Positions 1-6,053 of a DNA stretch of 11,767 nt are shown here, one piece after another. Made by a program: the position numbers and the translations under genes. The notes under the pieces were generated by a model. That model worked only from the letters and a program-made list of their open reading frames with translations. It did no database searches and was not told the DNA's origin. The first letter of the stretch is position 1. Each line of letters begins with the position of its first letter. The stretch is taken from NCBI GenBank assembly GCA_943326315.2, contig CALPSU020000044.1, forward strand, positions 1 to 11,767. Direction: 5' to 3'. Source of the DNA: Chryseobacterium gleum (GTDB taxonomy: Bacteria; Bacteroidota; Bacteroidia; Flavobacteriales_D; Crocinitomicaceae).

Positions 1-728
1 GGTTGTGTTCAGTAATCCTTTTTTTCAATCTTGGAGCTCAAACAAGTAATGAAAACTTAAAATATAAATCTGGGGGTTTTGGATCTTTCTTTATAGGAAC
101 TTCATATTATAGAATAAAAAATATTTCAGACTATTTAAGAAGGCCAGATGTTTTAGGTGCAGATTATTCTCCTTCAAACATATCCTATATTATAGGTGGA
201 GAAGGCGGAATGATTAGAAGTCGTTTTTTTATTGGAGGAGGAGGATTTAATGTTATTGCACCAGTTTCTTCAACCGAATTAGGGCATGCTAATTTCTCTA
301 TGAGTGGTGCTTATTTGAAGTTTGGATATAAATTTTATGAAGATAGAAAAATGTTTATGTTTTTTTATACATCTATTGGCTTGTCGGGTTATGCTTTAGA
401 AATAAAAAATTCTAGTGATACTAAAAATATTAACTTTAATCATAAAGCTCCCATATATCCATCCGAAAAGAGAACTTATAGTGAAGAGGGTCTTTTATTT
501 GATATTGGGGCAAGTTTAAAAACAATCCCTTTAGGTAAAGAGTCTGAATCAGGAGATGAAATTGAAGGATTAGTTCTGGGTGTTGATTTAGGTGTATTGG
601 CTTACCTACCTTTGAATGAATGGCAAAATTCTAGAAATATTGTTGTTGGTCCGCCGAATGTTACTCAAATGTTAAGTCCCTATATTCGATTGACGATTGG
701 TGGTGGTGGATTTGGGTTGCATAAATAA
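1..728 (+). CDS. Exported, probably outer-membrane protein (5' partial)
   Basis: I do not recognise the family. The frame is open from the window edge, so the true start lies upstream. The first visible residues (Cys-Ser-Val-Ile-Leu-Phe-Phe, then Gly-Ala-Gln-Thr) look like the end of a signal-peptide core with a cleavage region around Ala-Gln, so the mature protein would begin near codon 13. About 228 mature residues remain. They are rich in Gly, Ser, Tyr and Phe, with alternating short hydrophobic strands, several Gly-Gly-Gly runs (residues about 74-79 and 233-237) and a strand-like C-terminal end (LRLTIGGGG-type pattern, closing Gly-Leu-His-Lys). This fits a small outer-membrane beta-barrel or a periplasmic beta-rich protein. 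No lipobox cysteine sits at the predicted cleavage site and no type IX secretion C-terminal domain is evident. It ends 42 nt before aroK, whose promoter candidate overlaps its 3' end. Function unknown; export is the only confident statement. Confidence 0.6.
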   Translation, partial: LCSVILFFNLGAQTSNENLKYKSGGFGSFFIGTSYYRIKNISDYLRRPDVLGADYSPSNISYIIGGEGGMIRSRFFIGGGGFNVIAPVSSTELGHANFSMSGAYLKFGYKFYEDRKMFMFFYTSIGLSGYALEIKNSSDTKNINFNHKAPIYPSEKRTYSEEGLLFDIGASLKTIPLGKESESGDEIEGLVLGVDLGVLAYLPLNEWQNSRNIVVGPPNVTQMLSPYIRLTIGGGGFGLHK

Positions 729-739
729 ACTTATATTTG
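711..739 (+). promoter_or_regulatory. Candidate promoter for aroK (-33 TTTG, -7 TATATTTG)
   Basis: TATATTTG at 732-739 is an exact match to the Bacteroidota -7 consensus TAnnTTTG. A TTTG at 711-714 lies 17 nt upstream, slightly closer than the usual 19-21. Transcription would begin near 745, about 26 nt before the aroK start. The -33 part lies inside the end of the upstream gene. This is motif evidence only. Confidence 0.45.
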
Positions 740-770
740 TGAGAGCTTATAAAATTTTCTTTTTCATTAG

Positions 771-1289
771 ATGATGCAAAAAATTATTCTTATCGGGTAT
801 ATGGGGTCGGGTAAAACAACTCTTGGAAAAAAAATTTCAGAGCTATTGTCTATTCCATTTATTGATTCTGATTTTGAAATTGAAAAAATAACTAAAAATT
901 CTATTTCTGAATTATTTGAGAAAATAGGGGAGTCTAGTTTTCGAAATCTAGAAACTGAATTTATTGAAAAATTAGATTTTAACAGTCATTTTGTTCTTTC
1001 CACTGGTGGTGGGATGCCTTGTTTTAATGATAATATGGAATTTTTAAATAAACTTGGATTCACAATTTATTTGAAGAACTCTAGTGATGTTCTGGCTGAA
1101 AGATTATTTTTAGAAGGAGAAAAACGACCTTTAATATTAGGTAAAAGTAAAGCTGAATTAATAAAATATATAGATGATACTATTTCAATTAGAGAAAAAT
1201 ATTACTCTAAATCAAGGGTTATTTTAAGTCCGGAAAATCAAAATATAGAGTCTATTTTAATTGAGTTAAAAAACTTTAAACTGTATTGA
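771..1289 (+). CDS. aroK: Shikimate kinase
   Basis: Phosphorylates shikimate at the 3-hydroxyl with ATP, the fifth step of the cytoplasmic shikimate pathway to chorismate and aromatic amino acids. At 172 residues it is the normal length. The Walker A loop is Gly-Tyr-Met-Gly-Ser-Gly-Lys-Thr (residues 9-16). The shikimate-binding residues are all at the classical positions: Asp32 and Asp34 in the DSD motif, Arg58, and the Gly79-Gly80-Gly81 Walker-B-region loop. The LID arginine is Arg119 (Arg-Pro-Leu), and Arg141 opens the Arg-Glu-Lys-Tyr-Tyr motif. Two ATG codons stand in tandem (771 and 774); either could be used, and no Shine-Dalgarno decides between them. The stop at 1287-1289 is 2 nt before the ATG of the transglutaminase-like gene, so the two are very likely co-transcribed and perhaps translationally coupled. 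No anomalies seen. Confidence 0.96.
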   Translation: MMQKIILIGYMGSGKTTLGKKISELLSIPFIDSDFEIEKITKNSISELFEKIGESSFRNLETEFIEKLDFNSHFVLSTGGGMPCFNDNMEFLNKLGFTIYLKNSSDVLAERLFLEGEKRPLILGKSKAELIKYIDDTISIREKYYSKSRVILSPENQNIESILIELKNFKLY

Positions 1290-1291
1290 AA

Positions 1292-1936
1292 ATGGAGGAG
1301 TATTTAATTGAAACTAATTTTCTTGACTTTAATAATTCCAAATTCGATTCCTTTTTGAATCATATTGACAATTCAAAATCAAAAAAAGAGATAGCAGTCG
1401 AATTGTATTTTTTAGTGAGAGATTCATTTTTATATGACCCATACCATTTAGATATTAGTGAAAATGGCTTAAGAGCAAGCCTGGTTATTTCAAAAAAAAG
1501 GGCGTGGTGTGTTGAAAAGTCAACTCTCTTGGCTGCTTGCGCTAGAAGATTTGGAATTCCTTCGCGATTAGGGTATGCCATTGTTACCAATCATATAGGT
1601 GTAGAGAAGCTCACATATTATTTACAGAAAAATGAAATTGTTTTTCATGGATACACAGAACTTTTTTTAGGGAATAAATGGATTAAATGTACTCCAACTT
1701 TTGATAAAAATATTTGTAGAATGGCCAATGTAACTCCATTAGATTGGGATGGGGATACTGATTCTATGTTTCAAGAATTTGAAAAAGATAAGAGATTCAT
1801 GGAGTATTTACATTTCTATGGCGATTTTAAAGATGTCCCAATTGAATTAATGAATACTGAAATGAAAAAACATTACCCTCATCTTTTTAAGAAAACATAT
1901 AATACACGTCAGTTTTCATTTTTTCATAATCTTTAA
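1292..1936 (+). CDS. Transglutaminase-like domain protein (cytoplasmic)
   Basis: A 214-residue protein of the transglutaminase-like superfamily (papain-type fold). The catalytic triad is visible: Cys73 in Trp-Cys-Val-Glu-Lys-Ser, starting the helix that continues to the typical Arg-Arg-Phe-Gly-Ile-Pro-Ser-Arg-Leu-Gly segment (85-94); His119 in Phe-His-Gly-Tyr-Thr-Glu; and Asp138 in Thr-Pro-Thr-Phe-Asp. There is no signal peptide or membrane helix, so it should be cytosolic, unlike the many exported bacterial members. I chose ATG 1292 rather than TTG 1286: it is the stronger start and lies just after the aroK stop instead of overlapping it. Bacterial relatives include proteases, amidases and cross-linking enzymes, and the substrate cannot be read from this sequence. 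Coupling to aroK implies shared expression, not a role in aromatic synthesis. Confidence 0.8.
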   Translation: MEEYLIETNFLDFNNSKFDSFLNHIDNSKSKKEIAVELYFLVRDSFLYDPYHLDISENGLRASLVISKKRAWCVEKSTLLAACARRFGIPSRLGYAIVTNHIGVEKLTYYLQKNEIVFHGYTELFLGNKWIKCTPTFDKNICRMANVTPLDWDGDTDSMFQEFEKDKRFMEYLHFYGDFKDVPIELMNTEMKKHYPHLFKKTYNTRQFSFFHNL

Positions 1937-1952
1937 ACTAAAGTGACAAAAT

Positions 1953-2021
1953 AGCAGGGAAAACTTGAATGGCACGAACATTGAAAAGTATATGATTCCT
2001 AATGAAAAATAAGCAGGGAAA
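1953..2021 (+). repeat. Direct repeat AGCAGGGAAA upstream of lon (two copies)
   Basis: AGCAGGGAAA occurs at 1953-1962 and again at 2012-2021, each preceded by an AAAAT run (with one extra A in the second copy). The copies are 59 nt apart, one upstream and one downstream of the sigma-54-like element. A repeat flanking a promoter suggests a protein-binding site, but with only two copies in A-rich DNA coincidence is possible. Confidence 0.4.
1970..1985 (+). promoter_or_regulatory. Sigma-54-like -24/-12 promoter candidate for lon
   Basis: TGGCACGAACATTGAA matches the sigma-54 consensus TGGCACG-N4-TTGCW except for A in place of the C at -12. The spacing between the invariant GG (1971-1972) and the -12 dinucleotide (1983-1984) is the canonical 12 nt. 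Transcription would start near 1996, giving lon a leader of about 90 nt. RpoN occurs widely in Bacteroidota and normally needs an NtrC-type activator; none is encoded in the window. No good TAnnTTTG box is present in this gap, which makes this element the best promoter candidate for lon. Confidence 0.45.
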
Positions 2022-2049
2022 GAAAAACGACTTATTCAACTTGTTTTTC
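2022..2049 (+). other. Hairpin in the lon leader
   Basis: GAAAAACGA at 2022-2030 can pair with TTGTTTTTC at 2041-2049 (nine pairs, one of them G-U) around a 10-nt loop. It ends 35 nt before the lon ATG. The stem is A-U rich and so of modest stability. No T-run follows the 3' arm, which argues against a simple terminator for the upstream gene. A role in lon mRNA folding or temperature response is possible but unproven. Confidence 0.4.
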
Positions 2050-2084
2050 GAACTGACACATTGACTTAAACGAACAACGATATT

Positions 2085-4532
2085 ATGAGTGAAATTTTTG
2101 ATAAAAAACTATTTCAAATGAAAAGACCAAGTGAAGCAGAAACAGAATTTATTCCATTAATAACAGCAGACGAAGAGGAGAGTATGAATAATCAGGAATA
2201 TCCTGATGAGCTTCCAATTCTACCTTTGAGAAATAATGTTTTATTTCCAGGTGTAGTTATTCCAATTACTGTTGGTAGAGATAAATCTATAAAATTAATT
2301 CAAGATGCGAATAAAGGATCTAAAATTATTGGTGTAGTTTCTCAAAAAAATCAAGAAGAAGAATCTCCTGAATTCAGCGACTTATATTCTATTGGTACCG
2401 TTGCCCAAATTATTAAGATGTTAAAAATGCCCGATGGCAGTACAACAGTAATAATTCAAGGCAAGCGTCGTTTTGAGATGGTTGCACCATTGAAGAGTGA
2501 GCCGTATTTATATGCGCAAGTAAGAATAATTGATGAGAAAAAATTACCGAAAAAGAATAAAGAGTTGGAATTGATGTTTACGAATATCAAAGAATTAGCA
2601 TTACAAATTATTCGTGACAGTCCAAATATTCCTTCAGAAGCTTCTTTTGCAATTGGCAATATTGAAAGTCCAACTTTTCTTGTAAATTTTATTTCATCCA
2701 ATATGAATGCGGACGTAGTGAAAAAGCAAGAAATGCTTGAGGAGATGAATATTAAAAAGCGCGTTACAATGGTAATGGAGCATTTATCTCTTGAAATCCA
2801 GTTGTTGGAAATGCGTAATAATATAAATACGAAGGTTAGAAAAGATATGGATCGTCAACAGCGAGAATATTTTTTAAATCAAGAAATAAAAGCGATTCAA
2901 GAAGAATTAGGAGATAATCCCCAAGATCAGGATTTAACTGATTTTGAAAAAAGAGCAGAATTAAAAAAGTGGAATGAAAAAGTTTCTAAACTGTTTTATA
3001 AAGAGTTAGATAGATTCAAGAGAATGAATCCTCAAGGTGCAGAATACTCTGTTCAGTTGAATTATTTAGATTTAATTTTGGATTTACCTTGGGGAGAATA
3101 CTCAACAGATAAATTAGATTTAAAACGTGCTGAAAAGATTCTAGATAGAGATCATTATGGACTTGAAGATGTCAAAAGAAGAATTCTAGAATATCTAGCT
3201 GTTTTGAAATTAAAAGGGAATATGAAATCTCCAATTCTATGTTTTTACGGGCCTCCTGGAGTTGGTAAAACATCTTTAGGACGTTCTATAGCAGAGGCAA
3301 TTGGAAGAAAATACATTAGAATGTCGTTAGGTGGTATACACGACGAATCTGAAATTAGAGGTCATAGAAAAACTTATATTGGCGCAATGCCAGGAAGAAT
3401 CATTCAAAACATTAAAAAAGCAGAAATTTCAAATCCAGTATTTGTATTGGATGAAATTGATAAATTAGGAAGTAGTAATCATGGAGATCCTTCTTCAGCT
3501 ATGTTAGAAGTTCTAGATCCAGAGCAAAACACTGAGTTTTATGATAATTATGTAGAAACAGAATTTGATTTATCTCGAGTAATGTTTGTTGCAACAGCAA
3601 ATAATTTATCTACAATTCCAGGTCCATTAAGAGATCGTATGGAGATCATTGAAGTAAATGGTTACACTGTTGAAGAGAAAATAGAAATTACAAAAAGGCA
3701 TTTAATTCCTAAACAAATTGAAGAACATGGAATTACCAAATCTGATTTTTCAATAGATTCCAAATTAATCGAAATATTAATTGAAGAATATACAAGTGAA
3801 TCTGGGGTTCGTGGATTAGATAAAAGTGTAGCAAAACTAATTCGAAATAGAGCTAGGCAAATTGCTATGGAAGAAAAATTTAAAGTAAAACTCTCAAAAG
3901 AAGATTTATTCTCAATACTAGGTGCTGGTAGAGGTCGCACAAAATATGATAATAACAGTGTAGCTGGCGTAGTTACAGGTTTAGCTTGGACAAGTGTAGG
4001 AGGAGATATTTTATTCATTGAATCTTCGATAACTAAAGGAAAGGGGAAACTTACACTAACAGGGAATTTAGGTGACGTAATGAAAGAATCAGCTGTTATT
4101 GCTTTAGAATATTTGAAGGCTCACAGTCATTGGTTTAATTTAACCCAAGAAGTTTTTGATAATTACAATGTTCATATTCATGTACCTGAAGGTGCTACAC
4201 CAAAAGATGGTCCAAGTGCAGGAGTTACGATGTTAACTTCTTTAGCATCTTTATTTTCTCAAAGAAAAGTTAAAAATAATATAGCAATGACAGGAGAAAT
4301 TACTCTTAGAGGAGATGTTTTGCCTGTTGGAGGTATTAAAGAGAAAATTTTAGCAGCTAAAAGAGCTAGTATAAAAGAAATAATACTTTGTGAAAAAAAT
4401 AGAAAAGACATTGAAGAGATTAAAGAATCTTATTTAAAAGGTTTGACTTTTCATTATGTTAAAACAATGAGAGAAGTGCTTGATATTGCTATAATTAAAG
4501 AGAAAGTTGAAAATTTTATTGAAGTAATTTAG
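2085..4532 (+). CDS. lon: ATP-dependent serine protease Lon
   Basis: Cytoplasmic hexameric protease that unfolds and degrades damaged proteins and specific regulators. The order of domains is complete over 815 residues: an acidic N-terminal extension (about 1-40), the LON substrate-binding domain beginning at Leu-Pro-Ile-Leu-Pro-Leu-Arg (about 43-240), a helical linker, the AAA+ module, and the Lon protease domain. Walker A is Gly-Pro-Pro-Gly-Val-Gly-Lys-Thr (389-396) and Walker B is Val-Leu-Asp-Glu-Ile-Asp (454-459). The catalytic dyad is Ser711 (in Asp-Gly-Pro-Ser-Ala-Gly) and Lys754 (in Gly-Gly-Ile-Lys-Glu-Lys), the same 43-residue separation as in E. coli Lon (Ser679/Lys722). The ATG at 2085 is preferred to later Met codons because the extension containing Glu-Phe-Ile-Pro-Leu is typical of Bacteroidota Lon. 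The gene stands alone behind a 148-nt gap with a sigma-54-like promoter and a leader hairpin. No defects seen. Confidence 0.98.
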   Translation: MSEIFDKKLFQMKRPSEAETEFIPLITADEEESMNNQEYPDELPILPLRNNVLFPGVVIPITVGRDKSIKLIQDANKGSKIIGVVSQKNQEEESPEFSDLYSIGTVAQIIKMLKMPDGSTTVIIQGKRRFEMVAPLKSEPYLYAQVRIIDEKKLPKKNKELELMFTNIKELALQIIRDSPNIPSEASFAIGNIESPTFLVNFISSNMNADVVKKQEMLEEMNIKKRVTMVMEHLSLEIQLLEMRNNINTKVRKDMDRQQREYFLNQEIKAIQEELGDNPQDQDLTDFEKRAELKKWNEKVSKLFYKELDRFKRMNPQGAEYSVQLNYLDLILDLPWGEYSTDKLDLKRAEKILDRDHYGLEDVKRRILEYLAVLKLKGNMKSPILCFYGPPGVGKTSLGRSIAEAIGRKYIRMSLGGIHDESEIRGHRKTYIGAMPGRIIQNIKKAEISNPVFVLDEIDKLGSSNHGDPSSAMLEVLDPEQNTEFYDNYVETEFDLSRVMFVATANNLSTIPGPLRDRMEIIEVNGYTVEEKIEITKRHLIPKQIEEHGITKSDFSIDSKLIEILIEEYTSESGVRGLDKSVAKLIRNRARQIAMEEKFKVKLSKEDLFSILGAGRGRTKYDNNSVAGVVTGLAWTSVGGDILFIESSITKGKGKLTLTGNLGDVMKESAVIALEYLKAHSHWFNLTQEVFDNYNVHIHVPEGATPKDGPSAGVTMLTSLASLFSQRKVKNNIAMTGEITLRGDVLPVGGIKEKILAAKRASIKEIILCEKNRKDIEEIKESYLKGLTFHYVKTMREVLDIAIIKEKVENFIEVI

Positions 4533-4564
4533 ACTTTATATTAATTAATAACAACCATTAAGAA

Positions 4565-4585
4565 TATCAAGCGTTATATTTGATA
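4565..4585 (+). promoter_or_regulatory. Candidate promoter of the AraC-type gene with overlapping inverted repeat
   Basis: TATATTTG at 4575-4582 is an exact -7 (TAnnTTTG) match, and transcription would begin near 4588, 26 nt before the start codon. No TTTG stands at the expected -33 position. The inverted repeat TATCAA (4565-4570) / TTGATA (4580-4585) covers the -7 box, so it could be an operator. It is short and could be chance in AT-rich sequence. Confidence 0.35.
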
Positions 4586-4613
4586 AGTTTGTTTTAATTG
4601 AAATCAGCATTGG

Positions 4614-5975
4614 GTGTTAGAAATAAAATTTTCTATATATAATCTTTTAAGCATTCTGACAAGTTTTGTTGGAATGCTTTATGCTTTTCAAATAAGTACT
4701 TTAAAGAAATCATATAAAGTTGAAAATCGATACTTAATTTCTTTTTTATTAAGTCTTTCGGTAATTGTAATATTGTTTTTCTTAATTGATTTAAAATTGC
4801 ATTGGAGGGCAATAAATATTATAATAATAATGTTTATTGTACCCTTTATACTTTTAGCTTCGCCGCTTCTTTGGCTTTATATTAGGAAATTGATTTCTTA
4901 CAAAGAAAATAGTAAGTCAATATTTCATTTACTACCAGCTCTTATATCTAGTGTATTAATAGTTGTTTTTTCATTGTTATTTTTGATCACTGAAAATAGA
5001 TTCTATATTGATGTTTTATCCGGAATTTGTTTATTCTCACTCATTGTAGTTTTTCTTTTTCAGAGTATCTATTATGTTTACATTTCATTAAAAGGTTATA
5101 ATTTATACAAGAAAAGAATAGAGCAAACGTTTTCATATTCTGAAGATATTGATTTGGCCTGGGTTAAGACACTAGTTTTTGGATTTGTATTACTAATCGT
5201 TTGTGTTTTAGGGTCTAATAGTTTTAATAATGAACGAAAAGTAAATATTAATAAAGTTTCGTCCTATTTAGGAATGTTAAAAATAAAGACGAAATCTAAT
5301 CATGGGCTGCATTCATCTGATCGAATAAAAATAATAGGTTTTACAGATGGGATTTACGCGAGTGGGTATGAGATAAAAAAAATAAATTTAAACACTTTTT
5401 ACATTCCAAAACTAAAGTATTCGAGTTTTAATACGTTTAAATTTACTGAATTTGAATGTAGAGATGATTTTAAAAATGATTTATCAAATATAATTTTTAA
5501 TCTATCCATTTTACTTTATATAATATACACAGGTCACAATGCTATGAAACAAAAAGTTGTTGTTTTTAAAGATTTAGATGTGAATGAACCTGAATTAGAT
5601 GTGATTAAAGATAAAAACTTATCAGAATCACAACTTATAATTTTTAATAAAATCAAAGAAGATTTAATAAATACGATGCAAAAAGAAAAGCCCTATTTGG
5701 AACAAGATTTAAGCATCTATACTCTGGCAAAAAAATTAAATACGAATAGCAAATATTTATCCCAAATTATTAATCAGCATTTTGATAAAAGCTTCGTTCA
5801 TTTCATTAATGAATATAGGGTTGAAGAAGCTAAAGAAGTTCTTTTAAAAGATACAAATTACACAATTGAAGCCCAAAGTCATATGGTTGGATTTAAATCT
5901 AAATCAGCATTTAATATCGCTTTTAAACGACATACAGGATTAACTCCATCGCGATTTATTCAAGAAAATAAATAG
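4614..5975 (+). CDS. Membrane-bound AraC-family regulator with extracytoplasmic insert
   Basis: A 453-residue transcription regulator combining a multi-helix membrane sensor with a C-terminal AraC/XylS DNA-binding domain, a layout common in Bacteroidota. Hydrophobic segments lie at about 8-28, 40-60, 67-91, 103-126, 131-158, 183-201 and 292-308. The connecting loops after helices 1, 3 and 5 are Lys/Arg rich, which predicts N-terminus out and C-terminus in the cytoplasm. The AraC domain covers about 345-453: first helix-turn-helix around 366-388 (Leu-Ala-Lys-Lys-Leu-Asn...Tyr-Leu-Ser-Gln), second around 417-440, then the family hallmark Phe-Lys-Arg-His-Thr-Gly-Leu-Thr-Pro-Ser-Arg-Phe (437-448). 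The start is GTG 4614: an in-frame stop lies at 4599-4601, no ATG comes between, and starting at the internal Met21 would cut helix 1. The odd part is a soluble insert (about 202-290) between helices 6 and 7, described separately. Ligand and target genes are unknown. The next gene, a decarboxylase, is a candidate target only by position. Confidence 0.88.
   Translation: MLEIKFSIYNLLSILTSFVGMLYAFQISTLKKSYKVENRYLISFLLSLSVIVILFFLIDLKLHWRAINIIIIMFIVPFILLASPLLWLYIRKLISYKENSKSIFHLLPALISSVLIVVFSLLFLITENRFYIDVLSGICLFSLIVVFLFQSIYYVYISLKGYNLYKKRIEQTFSYSEDIDLAWVKTLVFGFVLLIVCVLGSNSFNNERKVNINKVSSYLGMLKIKTKSNHGLHSSDRIKIIGFTDGIYASGYEIKKINLNTFYIPKLKYSSFNTFKFTEFECRDDFKNDLSNIIFNLSILLYIIYTGHNAMKQKVVVFKDLDVNEPELDVIKDKNLSESQLIIFNKIKEDLINTMQKEKPYLEQDLSIYTLAKKLNTNSKYLSQIINQHFDKSFVHFINEYRVEEAKEVLLKDTNYTIEAQSHMVGFKSKSAFNIAFKRHTGLTPSRFIQENK
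5217..5483 (+). other. Insert between membrane helices 6 and 7 of the AraC-type regulator, with an HGL-type beta module
   Basis: Codons 202-290 encode a soluble segment predicted to face the periplasm. Its core (residues 223-264) has the pattern Ile-x-Thr-x-x-x-His-Gly-Leu-x-x-x-Asp-x-Ile-x-Ile-x-Gly, then an Asp-Gly-Ile-Tyr turn, and ends in Thr-Phe-Tyr-Ile-Pro. From family knowledge this resembles the small beta module seen in phage tail and adhesin-like proteins and in the FCCH half-domain of ubiquitin-activating E1 enzymes ('HG[LF]..GD.V.[IF].G' followed by a Thr-Phe-x-Ile strand). Membrane-AraC regulators of this type usually have a much shorter loop here. Recognition is by eye and unconfirmed; the homology may be only structural convergence. 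It could act as a ligand- or partner-sensing domain. Confidence 0.5.
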
Positions 5976-6006
5976 ATTTTTTTTATATTTTGGGTGATTT
6001 AGGTCA

Positions 6007-6037
6007 TGTGAAAAAGTATTTATACTTACTAATTTTG
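6007..6037 (+). promoter_or_regulatory. Candidate promoter for the decarboxylase gene
   Basis: TAATTTTG at 6030-6037 matches TAnnTTTG exactly, and TGTG at 6007-6010 (three of four to TTTG) lies at a canonical 19-nt spacing. Transcription would start near 6042-6045, only about 10 nt before the ATG at 6054, so the leader would be very short. This suggests the decarboxylase can be transcribed independently of the regulator gene. Confidence 0.5.
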
Positions 6038-6053
6038 CTAAAAAAGTATATAT

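Noticed and set aside
1360..1590. Open frames on the minus strand inside the transglutaminase-like, lon and proS genes (also 2456-2701, 3662-4018, 8329-8592) and at 5940-6131 and 10203-10409
   Set aside because: They lie opposite confidently identified genes or across gene junctions, have no recognisable motifs, and are explained as by-products of codon use on the other strand.
1937..2084. Possible CIRCE (HrcA) heat-shock operator upstream of lon
   Set aside because: The TTAGCACTC-N9-GAGTGCTAA pattern is not present on either strand in the gap.
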